Positions 36,489 through 45,929 of a stretch of 64,000 nt of DNA are shown here, piece by piece. Each line of letters opens with the position of its first letter. Position 1 is the first letter of the stretch. Source of the DNA: Oidiodendron maius Zn (lineage: Eukaryota > Ascomycota > Leotiomycetes > Myxotrichaceae). The DNA is taken from contig KN832871.1 of NCBI GenBank assembly GCA_000827325.1, positions 496,001-560,000 of the forward strand, given 5' to 3'. The notes beneath the pieces were generated by a model. The model did not search any database. It saw only the letters and a list, made by a program, of their open reading frames with translations, and was not told the DNA's origin. Position numbers and translations under genes: made by a program.

Positions 36489-39140
36489 ATGACGACCCCT
36501 ATAGATGTAGAAGACGTGCTCTCCAAGCTCAATATCGTGGAGAAAATCTCACTGCTCGCCGGTACTTGCCATTTCTGCTCTCCTTTGATAGCTTAATACT
36601 TCTTACTGACGAATCGTAGGTGCCGACTGGTGGCATACTGTTCCCATTCCCCGTCATGGTGTTCCAGCCATTCGAGTCTCTGATGGCCCAAATGGTGTTC
36701 GTGGAACTAAATTCTTCAATGGCACTAGAGCTGCGTGCTTCCCATGCGGAACTGCTCTAGGAGCCACGTGGGATAGTGAACTCCTACGCAAAGCAGGTAT
36801 TGTTATGGGAGAAGAAAGTAAAGCCAAAGGCGCGCATGTTATTCTCGGTCCAACCATAAATATGCAACGTTCTCCTCTAGGAGGTCGAGGATTCGAGTCC
36901 TTATCCGAGGACCCAGTATTGGCTGGACTTGGAGCTGCGGCTTTGGTCGGTGGTATTCAGGAGACTGGAGTTGTAGCCACCGTCAAGCATTTCTTATGCA
37001 ATGACCAGGAGCATGAAAGAAACGGAACCAATGCAATAATTACCGACAGAGCCTTAAGGGAGATATATGCACTTCCATTCCAGCTGGTTGTCCGCGACGC
37101 TTCCCCAGGATGTTTTATGACTGCATACAACAAAATTAATGGCTTGCACGTCAGCGAGAATCCCAAATACTTACGTGATATACTGAGAGGAGAGTGGGGA
37201 TGGCACGGTTGTATTATGAGCGATTGGTGGGGAACTTACTCAACTTCGGGAGCCGCCAATGCTGGCCTAGATCTGGAAATGCCTGGCGCCACTAAATGGC
37301 GAGGAGAAATGTTGGTTCAAGCAACCGGCGTTGGAAAGGTGCCGGCGCATGTCATCGACGAGAGAGCCCGAAATGTTTTAAAGCTCGTGAACCGTTGTTC
37401 TGCAGCAAAGATAGCGGAATATGCAGAAGAAAAGGAGGCCAATACCCCGGAAACGGCGTCTCTTTTGAGAAAGATTGGAGCTGATTCTATTGTCCTGATG
37501 AAGAACGAAGGCAACATACTACCGCTGAAGAAAGATAAGAAGGTAAAATTCTTGGTTACTACATAACAGCCTACTAATGAGGGTGCATAGACATTGATAC
37601 TGGGACCCAATGCGAAAGTTGCTACTTATCACGGAGGTGGATCGGCCTCTCTCAGCGCCTACTACGCAGTAACCCCATACGATGGCATCAGCTCTCAACT
37701 CACATCGCCACCGGAATACACAGTTGGCTGCTACGCCCACAAGGAACTACCACTACTCGGACACATCCTCAAGACTGATAAGGGGGAGCCGGGAGTGACC
37801 TTCCGCGCATATAACGAGTCATCATCAGTCAAAAACCGCGAACTTGCGGATGAAATCACTCTTAATAAGACTGAATTTTTGTTGATGGACTATCAATGTT
37901 CCAAACTTAAAGGGAAGCTATGGTATGCTGATATCGAAGGGGTTTTTACCGCCGAAGAAGACTGTGAATTCGAGCTGGGGTTGGGTGTTTATGGGACCGC
38001 AAAGCTGTTTGTTGATGATAAGTTACTGATTGATAACGATACAAAGCAAACCAAAGGCACCCTATTCTTCAATTGTGGAACCGTAGAAGAGAAGGCCATT
38101 CTGCCAGTTAAGAAGGGGCAAACTTATAGGATCAAAGTTGAGTTCGGGAGTGCTCCAACGTGCAAATTGCAACAAGGAAATAACGTGCTGTTCGGAGGTG
38201 GTGCTGTTCGAATAGGTGGTGCGAAGATTATTAATGCCGATGAGGAGGTGAGGCATGCTGCGACTTTGGCCAAAGATGTCGAACAAGTGATTATCTGCGC
38301 TGGTTTGAATGTATGTTTGTCGTGTTCTTTCTATTCCAGGCTAATCTATGACAGTCTGATTGGGAAACTGAGGGCGCAGATCGTGGTAACATGTCCCTTC
38401 CTGGCCATATGGATGCTCTGATCTCTGCTGTGACCAAGGCGAATCCTTCTACTGTAGTGGTCATGCAATCAGGAACCCCTGTCGAGATGCCGTGGATTGC
38501 TTCAGTCAATGGCTTGGTACAAGCTTGGTATGGTGGTAATGAGACAGGCAATGCGATCGCAGACATCCTCTTCGGAAAAGTTAATCCTTCTGCTAAGCTG
38601 CCGTTGAGTTTCCCAAAGCGGGTCCAGGATAATCCAGCTTTCTTAAATTACAGGACTGAGAGGGGCAGGACACTTTATGGTGAGGATGTATACATAGGGT
38701 ACAGGTGGTATGAGATGCTTGATTTACCTGCCCTCTTCCCCTTCGGCCATGGTCTTTCATACACGAAGTTCGACTTCTCGGGCTTAGAGGTGAAGAAGGA
38801 CGATCAGATGTTGAATGTTAGTGTCAGGGTCAAAAATACAGGAGATAGGGAGGGGGCGGAAGTTGTCGAGGTCTATGTGGCGCAGAAGAATCCGAGCATC
38901 AATAGGCCAAGAAAGGAACTGAAGGGATTCAAGAAAGTTTTCTTGGAAAAGGGAGAAGAGAAAGTGGTGCATGTCAAAATTGAATTGAAGTATGCCGCAA
39001 GCTTTTGGGACGAAGTGAGGGCGGCGTGGATCATGGAAAAGGATACGTATGAGGTTCTGGTTGACAATACTAGTGCTGGGGAAGGAGCACTGAAAGGGAG
39101 TTTCCAAGTGGAGAAGACGAGTTGGTGGAATGGGATCTGA
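36489..39140 (+). CDS. Beta-glucosidase, GH3 with PA14 insert (BglI-like)
   Basis: Four exons (36489-36561, 36620-37542, 37591-38310, 38355-39140) give 833 residues. The N-terminal GH3 barrel has [42 protein letters not shown] and the nucleophile Asp226 in [14 protein letters not shown]14 domain (about [13 protein letters not shown] to [12 protein letters not shown]) is inserted before the second GH3 domain ([31 protein letters not shown]). A fibronectin-III-like end ([20 protein letters not shown]) closes it. No signal peptide is visible, so it probably acts inside the cell on imported or endogenous beta-glucosides. This layout matches Aspergillus bglI. The exact substrate is unknown. Confidence 0.93.
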
Positions 39141-39428
39141 GAGTCCCATCTTGTTAAACAGACTTATGTGATTCTTACGGTCAATGGCAGATCAGTATGT
39201 TAGCTTGGAAATATATCTCGATAACGATTACTTAATTTCAACGAGTCAGACTCCCAAAGAGTTATTTTTTTTCTACCAGTAACTAGTAAGCTATCCGTGG
39301 TATCAAATATGCTACCACTTTCAAGTATTGGGTATATCCACGCTCTGAAAGTTCCGTTATGTCACTTTAGCCCCCCACAAGCAACGATCGTCATTCTTCA
39401 TCCGCCATTGATAATCACAGACAGTGCC

Positions 39429-40097
39429 TCACGGGTTCTGTTTTTGGATATCCAGCTCCGCACCCCTCTGCTGCGTTTTGCCAGCATCATGCTGGTTCTG
39501 GGCTTTAAGCTGCGCATCGCGGTCTCCAGTGATTCCAGCGACGGTCCCGCCAACTGCACCCGAGACCCGATTCGAGATGCCGGAACCCAGGTCACTGAGC
39601 TGACCTTGGGCTTCTTGGGCCTTGCCGTCGGCATTTTGTTCTCGGCCTTGCTGCTTGAGACTCTGTGTCTGCTGTTAATATCTGCATTGCGAGAGGGCCT
39701 CGGGGAGGGAGCTTGGAAATATCGGCACTGCTTGAAAAGGGCGGGGATACGAACCTCAGAGCCTACAAGACCACCAACAAACTCCTTGCCTGATCCAACG
39801 GTCTGGTTCCATGCTCCTTGGCTGCGGTTGGGGTCGTCCTTGGTGACGACCCCGGAAGTGGATGCTGTGTAGGGACCGAGTTTGGCTGCCGTATGTGATG
39901 CCTCTTGCTCGGCCTTAGCCTTGTCCTGCTTTTCCTGGCCAGCGGTCTAATTGTTCTTAATAGGAGATTTTCGAAAAAGAGAAATTAGAGCATACCTGGT
40001 CAGCATTACTTCCAGTAATACTCCCAATTGCCGACTGGACTGCACCAGTAGCAGAGTCGATATAAGATTGGAGAGTTGAAGTATCCTTATCAGACAT
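39429..40097 (-). CDS. CsbD-like stress protein (Hmp1 family)
   Basis: Three small exons (40097-39996, 39946-39755, 39671-39429) give 178 residues; no single exon is long enough to stand out. The protein opens MSDKDTSTLQSYIDSATGAV and has SAIGSITG. TKDDPNRSQGAWNQTVGSGK and REQNADGKAQEAQGQLSDLG are the repeated CsbD-type blocks (NxxxGxxxEAxGxL), followed by the GAVGGTVAGITGD loop. It is hydrophilic and heat-stable in character. Fungal relatives are annotated as Hmp1, a mismatch/cruciform DNA-binding protein; bacterial CsbD is a general-stress protein. The last intron ends in a tandem acceptor (acagcag), which could add or drop one Gln. Its promoter carries CRE and STRE-like boxes. Confidence 0.85.
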
Positions 40098-41251
40098 GGT
40101 TGCGATTTAGTTATTTATTTCGTAGATAAATTGATAAAAACTTGTTCGAGTTTGTTTTTGAAGTATTGATGATTTGGAAATAACGTTCCTGGATCAGTGG
40201 ACTATTCTTTCACCTCACATATATATACAGTACTCTTTTCATATATCCAAGGCAAATGGCGATCAATGACGTCACGGTTCACGATCCCTCGGTATGAAAC
40301 CAAGGAAGTTCGTTTGCCCCTCTACCCAGGGGGTTCCAACTCCAGGGTCTCAAAGAGCGCCACCATGACTGGCCCAAGCGTTTTAGATTGTGGGATAGGG
40401 GTCCAAATATACGCCTCTTATTCTCTAGGCTGAAAGGGCCTGGACGCTCTGACCAGTGGCGACTGGTCTAGAGCGAACTTCGGGTGGAGACTGCTGCTCT
40501 TGGGATTTTTGGACTGATGGCACCAATCAATCTCCCTCTTGCCTGCACGTACTGTAGTTTCGGTGGCTATTAAGTAAGTCAATATTCCGGTTGAAAGCTA
40601 GAATTTGCCACAGAGTCCTTTGGTTCTGGTGCCTCATGTTACTGGATAGGAACCAGGGAAAAAGGGTAAGGACCTGGGCCGTAGATCTTTATTGTACTCA
40701 TACCTACACCAATCATGAAGAAACTTGACTGGTCTGTTCAATTAAGATCTGGTCTGATCATCTCGCCTGGACGCCACTCCCGCATTGGGAGCATTCTGCC
40801 TCGGCATATCTGGCAGCAAACTCATCTATATCCCCACGCTATTCTTTTCCAACTCCTACATCAGCTGGTAATCAGCTGAGTCAAGTGTATCTAGTATCCA
40901 TACCACTTGTAAGATGCGGACTGGCCGAATGTCGGAGGAGAGGAGTGATGAATTGTGAACAGAATTGAATATGTTGAGTAGCCAGAAGATGGAGATCAGA
41001 GTCAAATCAATTTATCAATTAATCGCCATATGCCAGTACGCACAACTGTACAAGTATACTGTCGTATATCTTCATCCATTGTTATTGACAAAAGCTGAAG
41101 CAACAGCTTGGGGGTATCTATCACCACTCCTAACAATGTACAAGATGACAGCCAGCCAAATCTTCCAAGCCTTAAAACACCAAAGCTTCGCAGCTTCCCA
41201 CTCCCCAGTACGCCATAATACAACCCGGCGTCCTCCAGAATCAGTACCTGT
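40098..41251. other. Intergenic, 1.15 kb
   Basis: Promoter of the CsbD/Hmp1-like gene and 3' flank of the next minus-strand gene. The promoter-proximal 300 bases hold stress-type motifs (separate entry). The remainder shows nothing I can name. Confidence 0.45.
40219..40401 (-). promoter_or_regulatory. CRE and STRE-like boxes of the CsbD/Hmp1-like gene
   Basis: A TATA-like ATATATATAC run lies at 40219-40228. A perfect palindromic CRE, TGACGTCA, lies at 40267-40274, about 170 bases upstream of the ATG. STRE-like CCCCT/AGGGG boxes lie at 40317-40321, 40328-40332 and 40397-40401. TGACGTCA is bound by ATF/CREB bZIPs such as AtfA, and STREs by Msn2-type factors. Stress induction is inferred. Confidence 0.6.
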
Positions 41252-41833
41252 CTAAAACAGGTTTATCACATCCTCGCTCCTCCGGCGAGTGGAGCTGCGA
41301 CTACGACTTCCCTTGAGCTCCCTCTCTGCGTCCATCAAGCGCGACTGAACCCATGCCCGATATCGCTTGTCGTTCCGTACGCTTCCACAGTTGAGGAGCT
41401 CCGTTAGCGTATTCTTTATCTGCAAGTTGACATTCAGTAACTTTTCCTCCTCCTCTTCAATCGCAACCAGGAAGCTGTTGTCGATAACTCCTGGCAGCGA
41501 CGACCGCCGGGCGACGGCTATCGGCTCTCCAGAATGGAGGAGAGGCATGCTGCCGCTGCGATCCAGCCGGTTGCGCGTTGACAGAAAATGTGGGGGCCCG
41601 TTACTATTGGGGCTACTTGACGAGGATGAGGATGATGAGTGAGATGAGAGCGATCCTTGTCGGAGCCGATCTGGTGAGTGAGCTGGTGAGCCGGATGTCG
41701 AGAGCAGCGCCGATGTTGATATCTCAGACAGTCGTCTCTGGAGTGTATCATGCTGAGAGTGTAAGAGGAGATATCTCTGGAGGGCGAATGCTCGCTCTGG
41801 CTCCTTTCGTGTAGGGCTGGCCAATGAAGACAT
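41252..41833 (-). CDS. Small Ser-rich protein of unknown function
   Basis: Single exon; 193 residues from the ATG at 41833 (MSSLASPTRKEPERAF). The frame stays open to 42052, but the upstream part reads like leader. ALQRYLLLHSQHDTLQRRLS near the start may form a short helix. A Ser run follows, then SMPLLHSGEP and RRSSLPGVID. The conserved-looking C-terminal half is VAIEEEEEKLLNVNLQIKNT then LTELLNCGSVRNDKRYRAWV. The closing part (RLMDAERELKGSR) is basic. The helical C-terminus has the look of a real constrained region rather than a chance frame. No family is recognised. Confidence 0.65.
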   Translation of the reverse strand: MSSLASPTRKEPERAFALQRYLLLHSQHDTLQRRLSEISTSALLSTSGSPAHSPDRLRQGSLSSHSSSSSSSSSPNSNGPPHFLSTRNRLDRSGSMPLLHSGEPIAVARRSSLPGVIDNSFLVAIEEEEEKLLNVNLQIKNTLTELLNCGSVRNDKRYRAWVQSRLMDAERELKGSRSRSSTRRRSEDVINLF

Positions 41834-42581
41834 GTTGCCCGTCGATCTGGGGGAGAACGGTATATCGAAGGAGTAGGAATTTATGTCGTTCCCCGTTCTG
41901 TTCGGAGGGGATACTCGAAGGAGTTTGATGGAGATGCTGATGCCGGAGACTAAGAGATGGTGAGGGGGAGAGTCGAGATATATGGAGAAAGATCTGAGGG
42001 TCTTTCTCCTCCTGACGTCGATTCTTTTAGAGATGGACTGGACCTGCTCCACTACAAACTCGGACCACCCGTCCCCAAGACAGTTCAGCTCTTGGCGCTA
42101 ATGGCCGATTCCCATTCTCCCGCAGCATTGATTGGCAGGCCTGTTGAATGCCGTCCGCTGTTATTGCAGAATCTGCGGGTGTGGACGACTACGCTCGTAG
42201 CCCCCACATTCTCAGCCTCCACCGGGTGGCGTCAATCCTGATCATCGATGGTCCGCGCGAGCTGTTGCCCGTCTGTGCAGCCGTTTGTGGCTCGAGAGGC
42301 AACATTTCACTATTGCTCGCGTTACCAGCCTTAACTGGATCTGTCCTATACCACCAACGGTGATAATGAATGGTCATAACACTTCTCATTCCTGAGATCT
42401 GCTTAAATTACCTTGTGCGACAATGCCATGCCGTCTTGTGCTTATCCTGCGGCCTCTATCACGCTCGCCAATGGCCTTTGAGAGAGGACAGGTATCGCGT
42501 GCCAAGCTTTCTCGCTCGATAAGGCGGGGTATAGTGGCTTGGCCGAGATCTAGAAGCCCTCACCTCACCTAATTGTGATCC
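41834..42581. other. Intergenic
   Basis: Upstream region of the small Ser-rich gene and 3' flank of the regulator gene. No motif or gene was recognised. Confidence 0.4.
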
Positions 42582-44292
42582 TTACCTAATGTTGGTGTTT
42601 GCCACCCCAATCACGCTTTCCCACACTCTATCCACTGAGCTCCCCAGCACCAGCCGCGTTCTGAGAACTCTGGTCAAGTCCAGCTCCCTATCACGGAAAG
42701 TAGAGCTGCTGGAATTTGCCACTAGTTTCGCCAAGTAGCTAAAAAACCTTTCCCTCTCTCCAGGCGACTTAGATATGGCGGCTCCAATGAGAGACAGCCA
42801 TAACAGAAGCGGGAGCCGCGCTTCCTCTATCTGGAGATTATGCAACACCACTCGAAGTTCCTCAAGTAAGAATGAAGATCCCATTTTGGAGTGTGGGAAC
42901 TCCTCTAGCGTCGCCTTGATGTAGATTAGCGCGCCCAATCGACAGGCTTTGTTGATATCTTTTTCTCGATAGGAATTGGGATGCGCTGCTGGGAATGCCA
43001 ATAGTCGGTACTCGATCCAATACATATCCTCTGCGCACATGGACAGGTCGAATTCCCATTCAGGGGCATGTATTGCAGATCCCATTGCTTGTGTAAAATT
43101 TGCCAGCGCGATCATTATAGTAATCAAATCTGCGTGGATGTCACAATTGGTCAGGATCCGAGTTATGTCGGAGCTTATCGCCTGTAACGTTTGCTCTGGT
43201 AATTTGGACCAAATCGATAGGTGGTTGGATCTCTCCAATTGTAGGCATGGAATCGCCCCGTAGTCGATGGCACCAGTGATATCAGACCTGCAAATAACGT
43301 TACGATCGCTCGTGGGTTCATTAGAAAATTTCTTACCGCTGTATTTTTGCCTGGAGAATTCCGTCAAACGAAGACAAACTCCCCCTCTTCTCTACGATTT
43401 CCTTCAAACCCCGCATATGAATGCGCCATACACTCTGATTTCCAGCAACAGCCTACCCTGAGGTCAGCGGAATGTTCCTTCCGGGTGCGACAATCTTACA
43501 TACGCTTCCTATAGCCAGACAAGTTATCGCGCCGATAGTGGAGTCCTGGACGAAGTGAGGGGAGATACTGAGGCGCTTATTGATAATGGATATGGTCTGA
43601 TTCAGGTGATAAATCGTGTCCTTGGTTTCCGTCTTACCCTCCAGGAGAGCAAGATACAAGGCTCCGGAGTACAGCATAGCATGAAGCATTCCTGCATCAG
43701 TGACAGCATATCGAAACCACGCCGATGATATTAGAGGATTAGATCGTAGAAGCAGATGCCATGGATACATCCTGCTTGTTGCATATGTTAGATACGTCTC
43801 CAGAAGTCGATGCATGCGTGGCAGCATATTAATGGGATACTCCCAGGTGCACAATGCCGTTGATGATCCGGAAAACTGCCAAGTGTCGTATGCACCGTGC
43901 CGGCATCTGAGCCTCAGCTCCTGATCGAAGCTTTCCTTCATGGTAATTGCGTCAGATGCTTGTGAACGAACCAAATTTGGCTCATTGTTACGACGTCCTC
44001 GGGGGGGATTCCTCTTGTGCGCCGTGTCTAAGACTCGGTTCCTCCTTACATGAACTCTTATAAGCCTCGCTGCATCAGGATCTCTTTTCCGTTTTCCTGT
44101 GCTCGAATTTACAAATTCGAAGCGCCGCGCACCCAGGTTGGTCAGGGTCTCATTCGGCCCAGTGTTCGAACCGAGATCAGCTGTTGGTGTCTCTGTGCCA
44201 TATTCGTGATCGCCAGCTCTCGAAGCGTGTAGCCATCCTTTATGAACGGCGACCACTGGGTACGAAGGTTCCATAACAGAGACGTATTCCAT
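42582..44292 (-). CDS. Fungal transcription-factor-domain protein (DUF3468 type), no zinc cluster
   Basis: Three exons (44292-43504, 43452-43337, 43287-42582) give 536 residues. The N-terminus has FEFVNSSTGKRKRDPDAARL and IRVHVRRNRVLD. This matches the F-N...R+HV+R motif of fungal DUF3468 regulators that lack the Zn2Cys6 cluster. The large C-terminal helical region (HLLLRSNPLISSAWFRYAVT; GMLHAMLYSGALYLALLEGK; AITCLAIGS) is the fungal transcription-factor homology domain. With no visible zinc cluster, direct DNA binding is uncertain. It is divergent from an alpha/beta hydrolase gene, and the shared 398-base promoter carries a tandem 12-base repeat. A second start 18 bases downstream (44274) is possible. 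Confidence 0.78.
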
Positions 44293-44690
44293 TTTGAGGA
44301 TGATAAATATCCATGGTGAGACGGTGGAATTGATTTTGTAGCACAAGTCTATCTTCCCCAAGTCTCAAGCTCAAGTACCATCGTCCACGACTAATCTTTT
44401 GACGAGCCTAATGGTAGCGTAATTCAGGGTTCCCGCATTTGGAAGATTTAACCGCATTTGGAATATGTCAAATGTCGCGATCCATCTTCATCTAGATGCA
44501 GTCGAATTGAGCCGAGGAATAAGAAATGTGCTCTGCAAACCTGCATAGATGATATAAACCTGGAGGATTATAAGGAGGGGCTATGGATCTCTATTTAAGG
44601 AGAGACTCCATCATATTATCCTCCTTTTCCCGGATCTAAAATACAGCACGCATCCATAACTTCTAATTCGTTCCATTCTAAGCTCTCCAA
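44293..44690. promoter_or_regulatory. Divergent regulator/hydrolase promoter with tandem repeat
   Basis: CCGCATTTGGAA occurs twice in the same direction at 44433-44444 and 44452-44463, a 19-base period of nearly two helical turns. A TATA-like ATATAAA (about 44551-44557) and ATTTAAG (about 44591-44598) lie nearer the hydrolase start. Operator function is inferred. Confidence 0.55.
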
Positions 44691-45596
44691 ATGGCCACTC
44701 AACAGACGGCAGTCACGCAATACGCTCTTGTTAATGGCATTAAGTTGGCATACCGTAGACTTGGACACGACTCTGGGATACCCCTTGTGTTGATGATGCA
44801 TTTCAGAGGAAACATGGACTTTTGGGATCCGGCTCTTATCAACCGTCTTGCAAAGGCGCGGCCTATCCTTCTTTTTGACAATGCAGGCGTGGGCAAGAGC
44901 GAAGGTGAGGTGCCGACGACGTTCAAAGGGTGGGCAGCCAATGTCATTGGCCTCCTCGAGTCCCTTGGCATCCGTCAGATAGATCTCCTCGGCTACTCGA
45001 TGGGCGGTGCTGCTGCACAATATGTATACCTTTTGGCTCCCTACATGATTCGTAAATTGATCCTAGCTGGCACGAGAACGAGCCAGACACCGAACTCTGT
45101 TGGCGGCCCTCCTCACATCTTCAAAGAGCTCGCTGGGTCTGTCACTGAGGAGGAGTTCAAAGCAGCGATTGCTTTGTCCTTCTTCAATCCAACCCCTCAC
45201 GGCCAAGCTGCTGCCAAAGCCTCCTGGAGCCGCATCGTCTCACGTACGGTAGATCGTGCCCCTCATCTGAGCCCTGGACTTGGAAAGCGCCAGGTAGAGG
45301 CCTTCATCAACTTTACTATCCCTAACCCGGAGCACCCCTACGAGCGTATCAAGGAGTTTATCATCCCTGTTTTTGTTGCTAACGGAGACAATGACCTTCT
45401 TATTCCAACGGTGAACACGACTGAACTTGCAACCTTGCTCCCCCATGCGCACGTTCACGTGTATCCGAACGCTGGACATGGATTCTTATTCCAGTATGCC
45501 GGGCTCTTCGTTAAGCATGTGGAGTTGTTCTTGGATGGAGGGGAGGCTGAGTGGGATACTGGATTGGCGAGGAGGCCGATTGCTCGCCTTGCATAG
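44691..45596 (+). CDS. Alpha/beta hydrolase
   Basis: Single exon, 301 residues. The fold is complete. The oxyanion region is in MMHFRGNMDFWDP (where HG is usual, here HF). The nucleophile elbow LLGYSMGG places Ser103. An acid Asp lies in VANGDNDLLIP (233 or 235) and the base His263 in NAGHGFLFQ. ILLFDNAGVGKSEG is the typical loop of haloperoxidase/esterase-like members. It lacks a signal peptide, so a cytosolic hydrolase is expected; the substrate cannot be told. It is divergent from the regulator and tail-to-tail with an MFS transporter. Co-regulation by the regulator is plausible. Confidence 0.88.
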   Translation: MATQQTAVTQYALVNGIKLAYRRLGHDSGIPLVLMMHFRGNMDFWDPALINRLAKARPILLFDNAGVGKSEGEVPTTFKGWAANVIGLLESLGIRQIDLLGYSMGGAAAQYVYLLAPYMIRKLILAGTRTSQTPNSVGGPPHIFKELAGSVTEEEFKAAIALSFFNPTPHGQAAAKASWSRIVSRTVDRAPHLSPGLGKRQVEAFINFTIPNPEHPYERIKEFIIPVFVANGDNDLLIPTVNTTELATLLPHAHVHVYPNAGHGFLFQYAGLFVKHVELFLDGGEAEWDTGLARRPIARLA

Positions 45597-45929
45597 CTGA
45601 AGAGACGGTAAATCATAGATAGAATAAAGAAGTTTTGCTTATTTGATTTGTGGAATAATGTCGAGACTTTAACATCATATTTAAGTCTTTTCCTACTCTT
45701 GACTCGTGAGAAAGTTATATTAACTATGCATGTGGAATTCCAGTAATGAGATAGCAAAAAAGTCCTCAGATATCATAGACATTGCAGCGTTCTCTTAGCG
45801 CCTATTTTCCGCAATATCTGTAACAATTCTGTTCCCTAGACCCAAGCACAGCCAATATGTGAAGCTTGGAATTTCGCATGCACAAGTCTTGTGGACACCT
45901 AGTTCAAGTTTGACTTGTAGCATGCATTC
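45597..45929. other. Convergent intergenic
   Basis: 3' flanks of the hydrolase (plus) and the MFS gene (minus). Nothing else was recognised. Confidence 0.45.

Noticed and set aside
36880-36910. GGATTCGAGTCC, resembling a tRNA T-loop
   Set aside because: It lies inside the GH3 coding exon (GGRGFES) and no cloverleaf surrounds it.
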